This document shows, piece by piece, positions 9,107 to 18,249 of a stretch of DNA of 63,508 nt; position 1 is the stretch's first letter, and each line of letters begins with the position of its first letter. Source of the stretch: Acidobacteriota bacterium (lineage in GTDB: Bacteria > Acidobacteriota > Thermoanaerobaculia > Multivoradales > JBCCEF01); the NCBI GenBank assembly GCA_039028635.1, contig JBCCHV010000039.1:1-63508 (forward strand). Reading direction: 5' to 3'. The notes under the pieces were generated by a model, which saw only the letters and a program-made list of their open reading frames with translations, did not search any database and had not been told where the DNA came from. Position numbers and translations under genes: made by a program.

Positions 9107-12100
9107 ATGCTGAAGCTAGATCGCCTCGAAATCTCGGGCTTCAAGTCCTTTGTCGACCCGGTGACGATTCAGTTCGCCGGCGGCATCACGTCCATCGTGG
9201 GACCCAACGGCTGCGGCAAGTCCAACCTCTCCGATGCCGTCACCTGGGTGCTCGGCGAGCAAAGCGCCAAAAGCCTGCGCGGCGGCAAGATGGAGGACGT
9301 CATCTTCGCCGGATCGCAGCGCCGCAAGCCGCTCGGCATGGCGGAGGTCAACCTCACGCTGCAGGCCGACCCGGGGCTTTCCCAGACCGAGGACGGTCGG
9401 CTGCAGATCGGCCGGCGGGTCTTCCGCACCGGCGAGAGCCGCTACACCCTCAACGGCAAGGTGGTCCGCCTCAAGGAGATCAAGGATCTCCTGATGGACA
9501 CCGGCCTGGGCATTCGCGCCTACTCGGTGATCGAGCAGGGCAAGATCGGCATGATCTTGTCGGGCAAGCCCCAGGAACGTCGCAAGCTGCTCGAGGAAGC
9601 CGCCGGCATCACCCGCTACAAGGCGCGCCGGCGCATCGCCGAGATCAAGCTCGAGGAATCGAAGGCCAACCTGCTGCGCCTCGACGACATCCTCTCCGAG
9701 GTCGAGCGCTCGCTGCGCTCCCTCAAACGCCAGGCGGGCGCCGCGCGGCGCTACCGGGAACGGGAAAAGGAACACCGGGAGCTGCTCGAGAAGGTCCTGC
9801 TGGCGCGCTGGAGTCACCTCTCGGATCGCCTGCGGGAGGTCGACGGCCGGATCGCCGAAGCCCAGACCCAGGAAGCCGAGTCGACGTCGTCCCTGAGTCG
9901 CGAGGAAGCCACTTTGGTGGCCGGCCGCGAAACCCTCGACACCCTTGCCAGCCAGCTCGCTGAGCGCCATCAGCGGCAGGCGGACCTGGCCGCCACCATC
10001 GAGGGACGGCAGCAGTTTCTCAACGCCAACCGCCAACGGCTGAACGAGATCGGTGAGCGGGCCGCCCAGAGCCGTGCCCTCGCCGACCGGCGGCAAGGCG
10101 ACATCGAGGAGCAGCGCAAGAACCTCGGCGGCCACCAAGAACGGCGCCAAGAGCACGTGACCGACCTCGATCGCGCAGCGGACGAGGTCGATCGCGACGA
10201 GGCCAAGATCTCGGCCGCCGACACCGCACTGCAGCGTGCCGCCGAACGCGTCGAGGGCTTGCGCCGCGACATGGCCGAAGCGGTGCGCGGCATTCAGGAG
10301 CTGCGCCGTGAGCGCCACCAGGCGGACATTCAGCTCGAAAAGGGCAACTTCCAGCGCCACCGACTGGCGCGCGAGCAGGAGGCACAGGGGGCGGAGCTCG
10401 AGCTCGCCCGCGAAGCCTGGGAGCTGAGCCGCGAGCAGGTCACCCATCTCGAGCGCGAGGTCGGCGACCGGCAGGCCAAGGGCGGTGAGCTGAGCAGCGC
10501 TCTCGAGGCCGTCCAGGGACGCGAGGCGGAGGCCAGCCAGCACCTGCAGCGAGTCGAAGAAGGCCTGCGCGAGGCCCGTCAGCGGCAGCGCTTGCTGGTC
10601 GAGCTGTCACGCGCCCATGCCGAGCGCCGCGGCCGGGTCGAAGCCGCCTTGGCGGCGGCCGGCATCGCCGAGCCGACCTTCCTGGCGGATCGCGTCGAGG
10701 TTCTCGATGGCTGGGAGCGCAGCCTGGACTTCTACCTCGCCGACCTCACCGATGCGGTGGTGCTGGGGAGCGCCGATTCCGCCGACCTGGTGGCGCAGCT
10801 CGCCGCCGGCGAGGTCAAGACGACGCTGGTCCATCCTCTCGCAGACCTCGGCGAGGCGAGCCCGACGGTAGACGATCCGGCAGCGGTCATCGCGCTGCAG
10901 CAGGCCCTGGCTCTGCCGGCGGACCTCGCCGCCTCGCTCCCCCCCGCCTATCTGGTCGAGACCGCCGACGACGCCGCCCGCCTGGCCCGGCAGTACCCCG
11001 GGATCGACTTCATCGCCCGCGACGGCGTCTGGGCGAGCGGCGGCCTGGTCTACGTCGAGAGCCGTCAGGCGGCTCCCGGCGTCCTCGAGCGCGAGCGCGA
11101 GCTCGCCGACCTCGAGCAAGCGGTGCCGCGCCAGGAAGCGGCCCTCGCCGCCGCCCGCCAGGCCCTCGAGGCACTGGTCGAGCAACGCACCACCCTGGCC
11201 CGCGACTCGAACCGCTTGCGCGAAGAGCTCGCCCAGCTACGCCAGGAGCTGGCGGTGGCGGAGACCCGCCGCGAGAACGCCGAGACCCGTCATCGTCGCC
11301 TCGCCGAGGCCGGCGAGAGCCTGGCCGTGGAAAAGGCGGCGGTCGAGGCCGAGGTGGAGCGTTTGATCGCCGCCCAGGGCGAGATCGACGGTCGCCTGGG
11401 CGGCGCTGAAGAGCGCCAGTCCAGCAGCCAGCAGCAGCTCGAGAGCCTGGAAGCGGAGCGCGAGGCCGCCAAGGCCGAGCGCGAGGGCCTGCGCGAAGCG
11501 AGCGCCGGACGCCGCGGCCGCCTCGACCTGTTGCGCGAACGCCTAGCGGCCCACGATCGCGAGATCGAGCGCCTGCAGCGCGAGATCACGGAGGGCGAGG
11601 GGCAGGTCACCCAGTGGCAGGACGAAGCGCGGCGCCTGGACGGCTCCCGCGGCGACCTCGGCGAGCAGATCAAGGCCGCCGAAGGCGAGCTGCAGAGCGC
11701 CCTCGAGCGCCGCGAGGCCAGCCAGCAGGCGGTGATCGAAGCCCAGACCCGGCTCGACGATCAGCGCGCCCTCCTCAAGGAGCTCGAAGGCAAAATCGCC
11801 GAGCTGCGCCAGCATCGCGAGCAGATGGTGCAGCAGCTCGGCGAGTTGCGCATTCGACGGGCCGGCCTGGGCCAGGAGGCGGAACACCTCACCGCCGCCT
11901 TCCGCGAGAGCTTCGATGCCGAGCTCCCGGCCAACGCCGGCGAGCCGCCCACCAATCTGCCCGAGATGGAGAGCGACCTGGCGCGACTCAAGGCCACCCT
12001 CGAGCGCTTGGGCCCGGTCAATCTGCTCGCCGTCGAGGAGTTCGCCGAGAAGGAAGAGCGGCACCAGTTCCTCACCACTCAGCGGACCGATGTGATCGAG

Positions 12101-12634
12101 TCCGTCGAGCGCCTGCGAGCCACCATCCACGAGATCGACCAAGCTTCGACGGAGCGCTTCACGGCCACCTTCGCCGAAGTCAACGCCAGCTTCTCGCGCA
12201 TCTTCACCCACCTCTTCCGCGGCGGCGAGGCGGAGATGCGCCTGCTCGACGAAGAGGACGTTCTCGAGAGCGGCATCGAGATCATCGCCCGGCCGCCGGG
12301 CAAGCGCACTCAGAACATCATGCTGATGTCCGGCGGCGAGAAGGCCTTGACCGCCATCGCCCTGCTCTTCGCCCTCTTCCAGACCAAGCCTTCGCCCTTC
12401 TGCATCCTGGACGAGGTCGACGCCCCCCTCGACGACGTCAACACCCTGCGCTTTGTCGAGCTGGTGCGGGAGATGGCCGGGGAGACCCAGTTCATCGTCA
12501 TCACCCACAACAAGCTGACGATGGAAGCAGCCTCGACCCTCTACGGCGTCACGATGGAGGAGAAGGGGGTTTCGAAGCTGGTCGCCGTCGAGCTCGAGGA
12601 CGTGCAGCCGGAAGAGCAGGCGGCCACCGCCTGA
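9107..12634 (+). CDS. smc: Chromosome segregation protein SMC
   Basis: 1,175 residues from the ATG at 9107 (MLKLDRLEISGFKSF is the family N-terminus). Head domain: Walker A at residues 32-39 (GPNGCGKS). Long coiled coils follow on either side of a hinge at about residues 525-660 (FLADRVEVLDGWE to FIARDGVWASGGLVYV). The C-terminal head has the ABC signature MSGGEKALTAIALLFA and Walker B FCILDEVDAPLDD. With ScpA and ScpB (not in the window) it compacts and segregates the chromosome. The coiled coils are unusually rich in Glu, Arg, Gln and Ala because of high GC. Confidence 0.97.
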   Translation: MLKLDRLEISGFKSFVDPVTIQFAGGITSIVGPNGCGKSNLSDAVTWVLGEQSAKSLRGGKMEDVIFAGSQRRKPLGMAEVNLTLQADPGLSQTEDGRLQIGRRVFRTGESRYTLNGKVVRLKEIKDLLMDTGLGIRAYSVIEQGKIGMILSGKPQERRKLLEEAAGITRYKARRRIAEIKLEESKANLLRLDDILSEVERSLRSLKRQAGAARRYREREKEHRELLEKVLLARWSHLSDRLREVDGRIAEAQTQEAESTSSLSREEATLVAGRETLDTLASQLAERHQRQADLAATIEGRQQFLNANRQRLNEIGERAAQSRALADRRQGDIEEQRKNLGGHQERRQEHVTDLDRAADEVDRDEAKISAADTALQRAAERVEGLRRDMAEAVRGIQELRRERHQADIQLEKGNFQRHRLAREQEAQGAELELAREAWELSREQVTHLEREVGDRQAKGGELSSALEAVQGREAEASQHLQRVEEGLREARQRQRLLVELSRAHAERRGRVEAALAAAGIAEPTFLADRVEVLDGWERSLDFYLADLTDAVVLGSADSADLVAQLAAGEVKTTLVHPLADLGEASPTVDDPAAVIALQQALALPADLAASLPPAYLVETADDAARLARQYPGIDFIARDGVWASGGLVYVESRQAAPGVLERERELADLEQAVPRQEAALAAARQALEALVEQRTTLARDSNRLREELAQLRQELAVAETRRENAETRHRRLAEAGESLAVEKAAVEAEVERLIAAQGEIDGRLGGAEERQSSSQQQLESLEAEREAAKAEREGLREASAGRRGRLDLLRERLAAHDREIERLQREITEGEGQVTQWQDEARRLDGSRGDLGEQIKAAEGELQSALERREASQQAVIEAQTRLDDQRALLKELEGKIAELRQHREQMVQQLGELRIRRAGLGQEAEHLTAAFRESFDAELPANAGEPPTNLPEMESDLARLKATLERLGPVNLLAVEEFAEKEERHQFLTTQRTDVIESVERLRATIHEIDQASTERFTATFAEVNASFSRIFTHLFRGGEAEMRLLDEEDVLESGIEIIARPPGKRTQNIMLMSGGEKALTAIALLFALFQTKPSPFCILDEVDAPLDDVNTLRFVELVREMAGETQFIVITHNKLTMEAASTLYGVTMEEKGVSKLVAVELEDVQPEEQAATA

Positions 12635-12712
12635 CCGGCCCTCCGCCTCGACAGCAGGCCCCGTTCGACAACCCGAAGGCCCTCGTCGCGCCCTCGGTGA
12701 GATGATTCCGCA

Positions 12713-13444
12713 GTGACCGACCTGGCGCAGTTCTCCCCCGCCCCGGCCATGACTCCGCCCGCGGCCGACGAGATCCACCTCTGGCGGGTTCCCCTCGACC
12801 CACCGGCGGAGAAAGTGGCTGCCTGCCGTGATCTCCTCTCGCAGGATGAGCGGCAGCGCGCCGATCGCTTCCACTTCGATCGTCACCGGCGACGCTTCAC
12901 CGTCGGTCGCGGCGTCCTGCGACGCCTCCTCGGCCAATACCTGGACCGCGCCCCGCGAGATATACGCTTTTCCTATGGTCCGAAAGACAAACCCGCCGCC
13001 GAAGATTCCGGCACCTTGAGCTTCAATCTCAGCAACTCCCACGAGCTGGCTCTGATCGCCGTCCTCCAGGGTCCCGAGGTGGGTGTCGACCTGGAACGGC
13101 TGCGACCGATGCCGGACGCCGAAGACCTCGCCGAGCGCTTCTTCTCGCGCAGCGAACGGGTCGCTTTGCGGGCCGTCGCCGCCGGCAGCTCCAAGGACCG
13201 CGCCTTCTTCCGCTGTTGGACCCGCAAGGAGGCCTACGTCAAGGCCACCGGCGACGGCCTGTCGCTCCCCCTCGACCGCTTCGACGTCTCGCTGGACGAA
13301 CCGCGCTTCCTGGCCCTCGACGGCGACCCGGAGATCGCCCGCGGCTGGTCCCTCTTCCATCTCGAGCCCGGCGAAGGCTACCTCGGCGCCCTCGCCGTCC
13401 CGGGGCGCCGCTGGCGCCTGCGGGGCTGGCAATGGGCGGGCTGA
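12713..13444 (+). CDS. 4'-phosphopantetheinyl transferase, Sfp type
   Basis: 243 residues from a GTG, 78 bases after smc. Sfp/AcpT signatures are present: VGVDLERLRP (Mg-binding Asp and Glu) and FFRCWTRKEAYVKATGDGL, and the N-terminal RFHFDRHRRRFTVGRG. It transfers phosphopantetheine from CoA to carrier domains. Sfp-type enzymes usually serve NRPS, PKS or aryl-polyene carrier proteins; an MbtH protein and hot-dog dehydratases elsewhere in the window would fit such clients, but no carrier protein is visible here. Confidence 0.92.
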   Translation: MTDLAQFSPAPAMTPPAADEIHLWRVPLDPPAEKVAACRDLLSQDERQRADRFHFDRHRRRFTVGRGVLRRLLGQYLDRAPRDIRFSYGPKDKPAAEDSGTLSFNLSNSHELALIAVLQGPEVGVDLERLRPMPDAEDLAERFFSRSERVALRAVAAGSSKDRAFFRCWTRKEAYVKATGDGLSLPLDRFDVSLDEPRFLALDGDPEIARGWSLFHLEPGEGYLGALAVPGRRWRLRGWQWAG

Positions 13445-13461
13445 GCGCGATAATATATTCC

Positions 13462-13490
13462 TTGACATCTATTTTTAAGATCAATGGAAT
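13462..13490 (+). promoter_or_regulatory. Sigma70-like promoter of the small HTH gene
   Basis: TTGACA (13462-13467), 17 bases, TGGAAT (13485-13490) in a locally AT-rich stretch. AAGGAG lies before the ATG at 13521. Confidence 0.5.
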
Positions 13491-13520
13491 TTTCATGCGA
13501 TTCGACAAAGGAGCGGTCAG

Positions 13521-13982
13521 ATGAAGCTCGGAGACGTGCTCAAGAAAGAGCGGGAAAAGAAGTCCATCGAGGCCGATGTCATGGCCCGCCATCTCGACCT
13601 TGCGCCGGGTGAGTACCAGGCCCTCGAGGGCGGCACGACCGAGGCCGAGGCAGCGGGCCCTCTCCTCGCCCAGCTCGCCATCCAGCTCGATGCTCCGACC
13701 TCCCGCCTGATCGCTGCCAGCGGCCGGGCCGCAGATGCCCGCAACGGTCAGCTCGGGGAGCTGGTGACAGCGCAGCGCAAGGTGCGTCAAAAGACCCCCG
13801 AAGCCCTCGCCGAAGCTCTCGGCATCTCCCTCGCCGACTACCAGGCGATCGAGGCCGGCAAGTCCAATCTCGAGCTCTGGGGGCCCCGCTTCTTGCGCTT
13901 CGCGGAGGTCATCGAGCAGCCGGTTTTCAACATCTTCTATCCCTGCGGACTGCCCTTCCAAGAGCTCGACGATTATCCATAG
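13521..13982 (+). CDS. Tandem XRE-like helix-turn-helix protein, 153 aa
   Basis: Two halves look alike. Residues 1-60 (LGDVLKKEREKKSIEADVMA to EYQALEGG) and 75-130 (LGELVTAQRKVRQKTPEALA to DYQAIEAGKSNLE) each read as a Cro/CI-type five-helix unit. It ends with a short non-HTH tail (PVFNIFYPCGLPFQELDD). Own promoter and a good ribosome-binding site. It is a probable DNA-binding regulator; the target is unknown. The stop codon TAG is the first part of the repeat array that follows. Confidence 0.6.
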   Translation: MKLGDVLKKEREKKSIEADVMARHLDLAPGEYQALEGGTTEAEAAGPLLAQLAIQLDAPTSRLIAASGRAADARNGQLGELVTAQRKVRQKTPEALAEALGISLADYQAIEAGKSNLELWGPRFLRFAEVIEQPVFNIFYPCGLPFQELDDYP

Positions 13983-14560
13983 GGGGCTAGGCGCCCCCCT
14001 CGGCCGCACGCACAGGTCGTGCGGCCTCACCCCCCTCCCCGGCGCCAAGGGCGCCGCCTCGCCCTGATCGGGCTCGGACGCGCGGTGCTGACTAGCACCT
14101 CGCTGCGTGCTGCAACCGATTGATTGTTGGCGTGCGCTGATCAGGACACACGCACAGGTCCTGCGGCCTCACCCCATCCCCGGCGCCAAGGGCGCCGCCT
14201 CGCCCTGATAGGGCTCGGAAGCGCGGCAACCGGTTGATTGTTGAGATGCGCTGCAGGACACACGCACAGGTTCTGCGGACTCACCCCATGCGCCAAGGGC
14301 GCCGCCGCGCCCGGAAGCAATTTTCAACAACCTGCTGGGCGCCCCCTCGGGTCTGCGCGGCCCGCCAGCACGCACATGTTGTGCGCCTCGCGGCCGGCCA
14401 GGCACCCCCATCCTCGGCGCCAAGGGCGCCGCCTCGCCCTGATCGGGCTCGGAAGCGCGGTGCTGGATAGCACCTCGCGGCGCGCGGCAACCGGTTGATT
14501 GTTGAGATGCGCTGCAGGACACACGCACAGGTTCTGCGGACTCACCCCATCCTCGACGCC
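13981..14560 (+). repeat. Array of related intergenic hairpin repeats (about four degenerate units)
   Basis: Starting in the stop codon of the HTH gene, GGGGGC-TAGGC-GCCCCC is followed by a 9-bp stem with loop CACAGGT (14002-14026), then GGCGCC-AAG-GGCGCC, then GCCC-TGATC-GGGC and GGTGCT-GACT-AGCACC. The block beginning CACGCACAGGT recurs at about 14150, 14261 and 14522, and a variant CACGCACATGT at 14369. CAACCGGTTGATTGTTGAG recurs at 14226 and 14487. AATTTTCAACAACCTGCTGGG at 14319 matches the right end of the element at 58.5 kb. No protein fits. Units differ in length, so this is not a CRISPR; it looks like a nest of small mobile or structured-RNA repeats. Confidence 0.75.
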
Positions 14561-14568
14561 AAACGGAC

Positions 14569-14606
14569 AAGGCCGGCGCACCGGGTTGTTCCCGGCGGCC
14601 GGCCTT
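14569..14606 (-). terminator. Strong hairpin downstream of the 111-residue gene
   Basis: AAGGCCGGC (14569-14577) pairs with GCCGGCCTT (14598-14606), and inside it CCGGG pairs with CCCGG around TTGTT. It lies 21 bases after the minus-strand stop at 14628. There is no long T run, so it may work as a processing or Rho-assisted end. Confidence 0.55.
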
Positions 14607-14627
14607 TGATGCAGATGGAGGCGGACC

Positions 14628-14963
14628 TCAGGCGCTCGCCGAGTCGGCCTCCGCTGGCTTGATCTCGATCGGCTCGTAGACCGGGATCTCGAACTGCAGC
14701 TTGTCGTGGCAGAAGTCTTTCCACTCGTCGGTGATGTCATCGAAGATGATGTGCTCGTCGATGAAGATGCCGTCGGTGACGGTGTAGTTCTCCTGCAGGT
14801 AGAGGATGTCCTCGTCGTCGAGGCTGTCGCGCTCGACCTCGACCTCCTGGCCATCGACCACCTTCTTTTCGCGCATCAGCTGGTCGGTCTTCTCGCTCCA
14901 CGACGCGAAGGCGCGCAAGTCTTTGGCGAGATAGGCCTTGCAGTACTTTCCCATTTCAGCCAT
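14628..14963 (-). CDS. Hypothetical protein, 111 aa, last gene of the MbtH operon
   Basis: ATG at 14963 with GAGGAG before it. Acidic, soluble, no signal peptide. The core has KYCKAYLAKDLRAFASW, then a charged helix, then DEDILYLQENYTVTDGIFID and a C-terminal PVYEPIEIKPAEADSASA. I do not recognise the family. It follows the S51-like peptidase gene by 47 bases and an MbtH gene, so it probably belongs to the same natural-product or peptide-related operon. Confidence 0.75.
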   Translation of the reverse strand: MAEMGKYCKAYLAKDLRAFASWSEKTDQLMREKKVVDGQEVEVERDSLDDEDILYLQENYTVTDGIFIDEHIIFDDITDEWKDFCHDKLQFEIPVYEPIEIKPAEADSASA

Positions 14964-15010
14964 CTGGTTCTCCTCAGCCGACCCAGCCGGGCTTCCGAAC
15001 CGGGTCGTTC

Positions 15011-15703
15011 CTATCGGTTTGCCTCGAGGCCCATCGCCACCGGCGACGGGACCCACCATTCGAAGTCTTCGCCCAGCAGGCGGCCGACCTTGGGACCGCC
15101 GTTCAGAACTCGGCCGCCGGCGCCGAATTGCACCTGTGCTCCGCCGGGGACCGCCAACCCGGGCCGGCCCAGAGAATCCGCCGCCACCTGACGGCGAAGG
15201 CCTTGCCAGTCCTCCCCTTCGGCGTGGACGGCCACCCAGAAGGGGGCCCACCGGAGGCCGCGACGGACCTCATCACCGTCCTCGAAGCCCAGGCCCATCT
15301 GGACCGCTCCAGCGGAAATACCGATCAGCGTCGCGCCGGCGCGATAGCGCTCTTCGAGCAGCGGTAGCAGCATTGCCGCCTCGAAGCCGCGCCAACCAAC
15401 GGCGGGATCGCCTCCCGCCAGCACGATGATCTCGGCTCGGGCAAGGGCCCGAAGATGTCGCTCCTCGGGATACCGCGGGATCGCCTCTCGGCGCTCGACT
15501 CCGACCCCCGCCATGGCCGCCTCGAAAATCTCCCGGGCCGCCGGATCGTGACCATTCGACGCCCCCAGGTACACCGCCTGCACCGCTTCGGTGGCCTGCT
15601 GGCGCAGGCGCTCGAGGAGCGGCGAAGGCGGTTGTCCGGAGGTCGCGAAGAGGCCCCGGCTATCGGCCAACAGCCAGGCCGATGGCGCCGCGATACGACT
15701 CAG
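15011..15703 (-). CDS. Peptidase S51 / cyanophycinase-like protein
   Basis: About 230 residues. The fold signature [13 protein letters not shown] is followed by [12 protein letters not shown], which holds the nucleophilic Ser elbow of S51 peptidases (dipeptidase E, cyanophycinase) and type 1 glutamine-amidotransferase-like folds. It contains [12 protein letters not shown] near residue 50. The start is uncertain: the CTG at 15703 overlapping the mbtH TGA (CTGA) gives [19 protein letters not shown]; an upstream ATG lies deep inside mbtH. Likely cytoplasmic hydrolase of Asp-linked or isoaspartyl peptides. Pairing with MbtH is unusual. Confidence 0.8.
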   Translation of the reverse strand: MSRIAAPSAWLLADSRGLFATSGQPPSPLLERLRQQATEAVQAVYLGASNGHDPAAREIFEAAMAGVGVERREAIPRYPEERHLRALARAEIIVLAGGDPAVGWRGFEAAMLLPLLEERYRAGATLIGISAGAVQMGLGFEDGDEVRRGLRWAPFWVAVHAEGEDWQGLRRQVAADSLGRPGLAVPGGAQVQFGAGGRVLNGGPKVGRLLGEDFEWWVPSPVAMGLEANR

Positions 15704-15930
15704 CCGGCGCTCTCTTGCTGGGCTTCTTCCATCTTCTTGCGCAGGCTCAGCGGACGCATGTCGGTCCAGACCTCTTCGATGTAGTCGAGGCACTCCTGCT
15801 TGGTACCTTCCTTACCGACCGCCTTCCAGCCCAGAGGCATGTCGCGATCGACCGGCCAAATGGAGTACTGCTCCTCATGATTGACCACCACGGTGTAGGT
15901 CGTATTGTCGTCTGTCTCGTCCCAAGTCAC
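15700..15930 (-). CDS. MbtH family protein
   Basis: 76 residues from a GTG at 15930 ([20 protein letters not shown]), with GGGAG eight bases upstream; a TTG at 15972 gives a longer form. Family residues are intact: [19 protein letters not shown] and a C-terminal [18 protein letters not shown] (two conserved Trp and the SxWP-like motif). MbtH proteins bind and activate NRPS adenylation domains. No adenylation domain is in the window, so it must act on an enzyme coded elsewhere, or be used differently here. Confidence 0.93.
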   Translation of the reverse strand: MTWDETDDNTTYTVVVNHEEQYSIWPVDRDMPLGWKAVGKEGTKQECLDYIEEVWTDMRPLSLRKKMEEAQQESAG

Positions 15931-15993
15931 GTCGAGATCTCCCGATTGAGTTCCGCTGTTTTGATGTCGCAAGCCTTCAAGGAAGGCCTGCTA

Positions 15994-16021
15994 AACATAG
16001 AATATCATCTATACAGTGCAA
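15994..16021 (-). promoter_or_regulatory. Candidate promoter of the MbtH operon
   Basis: On the minus strand TTGCAC (16021-16016), 16 bases, TATGTT (15999-15994), within an AT-rich patch. It is about 60 bases before the GTG of mbtH. From 16022 to 16290 I see no convincing gene; a minus frame of 88 codons (16009-16275) overlaps this promoter. Confidence 0.4.
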
Positions 16022-16290
16022 ACCTCTGCCAAAGCGGGACAAATCGACAGCGCGAGTTTGGTCTTCACCGCGACGTTCTCCTTCCCCACCTGGCACTGAA
16101 CACTCGCAGCCTTCACCACGGCAGCGAAGGCTCTTCCCGCTCGCCTCAGAACGATGACGAGCCCTTCCTCGAAGCGCGAGGCGCGCCGATGATCGGCCGG
16201 CGAGGCGGGGCAGTCGCGAGCCACCGACGAACTCAATGGCCCGCCCGCAGCGGGGTCGAACGGCGGCCTCGGCAACCCTCGAGGTGCGGC

Positions 16291-18249
16291 TCAGCCGCCC
16301 TCGGCGGCCAAGCCGCGAGACAACAGCTCGACGACCAGGCTGTTGAAGCGCACCGGGTTGGTCAGCTCGGATCCCTCCGCCAGGGTCGCATAGCCGAGCA
16401 GCAGCTCCGCATAGTCGCCAACGGCGCCGTCTTCGGCATCGGCCTGGTGGCGATCCAGCAGGCTTCGGACGATGTCGTGCTCGGGGTTGAGCTCGAGGAT
16501 CCGGCGCTGCTTGGCGCCTCCTCCCTTGCCCTTCTGCAGCAGCTTCTCGAGCTGCGGGCTGTAGTCGTGCTCGGCCCCGACCAGGCAAGCCGGCGAGGTC
16601 GTCAGGCGCCCCGAGAGGCGCACCTGCTTGACCGTCTCGTCGAGGGACTTCTGGAGGGCCTCGAGGAGCGGCGAGAAGCTCTCCTCGAGCTCCTCCATCT
16701 CCTTCTTCTTGGCTTCCTTGTCCTCTTCCGCAGTCAAGTCCACGGTGCCCTTGCCGACCGACTTCAAGGCCTTGCCTTCGTACTCGTGGAGCGACTGCAC
16801 CATCAGCTCATCGACCGGATCGACCAGATAGAGAACCTCGATCTCCTTGTCGCGGAAGGCCTCGAGATGGGGTGACGCGGCAACCGCCTCGCGCGACTCG
16901 CCGGTGAGGTAGTAGATCTCGTTCTGGTCCTCACCCATGCGGCCCACGTAGTCGGCCAAGGAGGTCAGCTCCTCGCCGTGGGAGCTCTCGAAGAGCAGGA
17001 GCTCGATGACGCGGTCGCGGTAGTCCTGCTCCTCGCCCACCCCTTCCTTGAGGGCGCGGCCGAACTCGCCCCAGAATTCGAGGTAACGCTCCCCCTCGTC
17101 CTGTTTCATCTTGCGCAGCGTGTCGAGGACTTTGCGCACCAGCCCCTTGCGGATAGCCGCCATCTGGCGGTTCTGCTGCAGCAGCTCGCGGGAGACGTTG
17201 AGGGGCAGATCGGAAGCCTCCACCACGCCCTTGAGAAAGCGCAGGTAGCGCGGCAGAAGGTCCTCGCAGTGCTCCATGATCAGGACCCGGCGGACGTAGA
17301 GCTGCAACCCCGCCTTGAAGGCCATGTAGTAGAGGTCGTAGGGCGCCGAGCCCGGGATGAACAGCAGGGCCTGGTACTCGAAACGCCCTTCCGCCTTCAG
17401 CCAGATGGGCTGCATGGGGTCGTTCCAGTCGTGCGAGATGTGGCGGTAGAACTCCTTCAGCTCGTCGCCCTCGACCTCTGACTCGGAGCGCGTCCAAATC
17501 GGCTTCATCGAGTTGAGGGTGAGGTCTTCGACCACCGATTCGGTGTCACCGCCTTCGACCGGATTGCCCTCGTCGTCGAGCTTCGGCTTCTCGCGCTCGA
17601 CCTTCAGACGAACCGGGTAGGTGACGAAGTCGGAGTAGCGCTTGACCACCTGGCGCAGCGGCCATTCCTGGGTGAAGTCATCGATGCCGTCCTCGCCATC
17701 GGCGGCCTTGAGGTGGAGGGTGATGGAGGTGCCGTGGCTGTCACGGCTGGCCTCGGCGAGGTCGTAGCGACCATCCCCCGAGGACTCCCAGCGCGTCGCC
17801 CCACTCTCCCCCGCCCGACGGGTGACCAGCACGACCCGGTCGGCCACCATGAAGGAGGAGTAGAAGCCGACACCGAACTGCCCGATGAGCTCGGCGAGCT
17901 GAGCTTCCGACTCGCCCGCCCGCACCTTCTCCATCAGCTCACGAGTCCCGGACTTGGCGATGGTGCCGATGTTGGCGATCACCTCGTCGCGATTCATCCC
18001 GATGCCGTTGTCGTGAATGGTCAGGGTGCGGGCGTCGGCATCCGGCTCGAGGCGGATCTCCAGCTCGTCGTCGCCGATCAGCTCGGGGCGGGTCAGGGCC
18101 TCGAAGCGCAATCGGTCGAGGGCGTCGGAGGCGTTGGACACCAACTCGCGGAGGAAGATCTCCTTGTTGGTGTACAGGGAGTGGATCATCAAGTTGAGAA
18201 GCTGCTGCGTCTCGGCTTGAAACTCGAAGGTCTGGGCTTGCTCGCTCAC
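16291..18249 (-). CDS. htpG: Molecular chaperone HtpG (Hsp90)
   Basis: 652 residues from the GTG at 18249 (SEQAQTFEFQAETQQLLN), preceded by CAGGAG; an upstream ATG adds 21 atypical residues. GHKL ATPase motifs are intact: ELVSNASDALDRLRF, DNGIGMN and GQFGVGFYSSFMVAD. Middle domain with LPLNVSRELLQQN, then the C-terminal dimerisation domain. Cytosolic ATP-dependent chaperone. No CIRCE element is visible upstream. Confidence 0.97.
   Translation of the reverse strand: MSEQAQTFEFQAETQQLLNLMIHSLYTNKEIFLRELVSNASDALDRLRFEALTRPELIGDDELEIRLEPDADARTLTIHDNGIGMNRDEVIANIGTIAKSGTRELMEKVRAGESEAQLAELIGQFGVGFYSSFMVADRVVLVTRRAGESGATRWESSGDGRYDLAEASRDSHGTSITLHLKAADGEDGIDDFTQEWPLRQVVKRYSDFVTYPVRLKVEREKPKLDDEGNPVEGGDTESVVEDLTLNSMKPIWTRSESEVEGDELKEFYRHISHDWNDPMQPIWLKAEGRFEYQALLFIPGSAPYDLYYMAFKAGLQLYVRRVLIMEHCEDLLPRYLRFLKGVVEASDLPLNVSRELLQQNRQMAAIRKGLVRKVLDTLRKMKQDEGERYLEFWGEFGRALKEGVGEEQDYRDRVIELLLFESSHGEELTSLADYVGRMGEDQNEIYYLTGESREAVAASPHLEAFRDKEIEVLYLVDPVDELMVQSLHEYEGKALKSVGKGTVDLTAEEDKEAKKKEMEELEESFSPLLEALQKSLDETVKQVRLSGRLTTSPACLVGAEHDYSPQLEKLLQKGKGGGAKQRRILELNPEHDIVRSLLDRHQADAEDGAVGDYAELLLGYATLAEGSELTNPVRFNSLVVELLSRGLAAEGG

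Noticed and set aside
11543-13468. 641-codon minus-strand frame opposite smc and the phosphopantetheinyl transferase
   Set aside because: Both plus-strand genes have complete family motifs; the antisense frame is an artefact of high GC and codon bias.
13981-14560. CRISPR array
   Set aside because: Repeat units vary in length and sequence, spacers are themselves related, and no cas genes are near.
16009-16275. 88-codon minus-strand frame upstream of mbtH
   Set aside because: No ribosome-binding site, low-complexity start, and it overlaps a better promoter candidate; a short real gene at its 3' part cannot be fully excluded.
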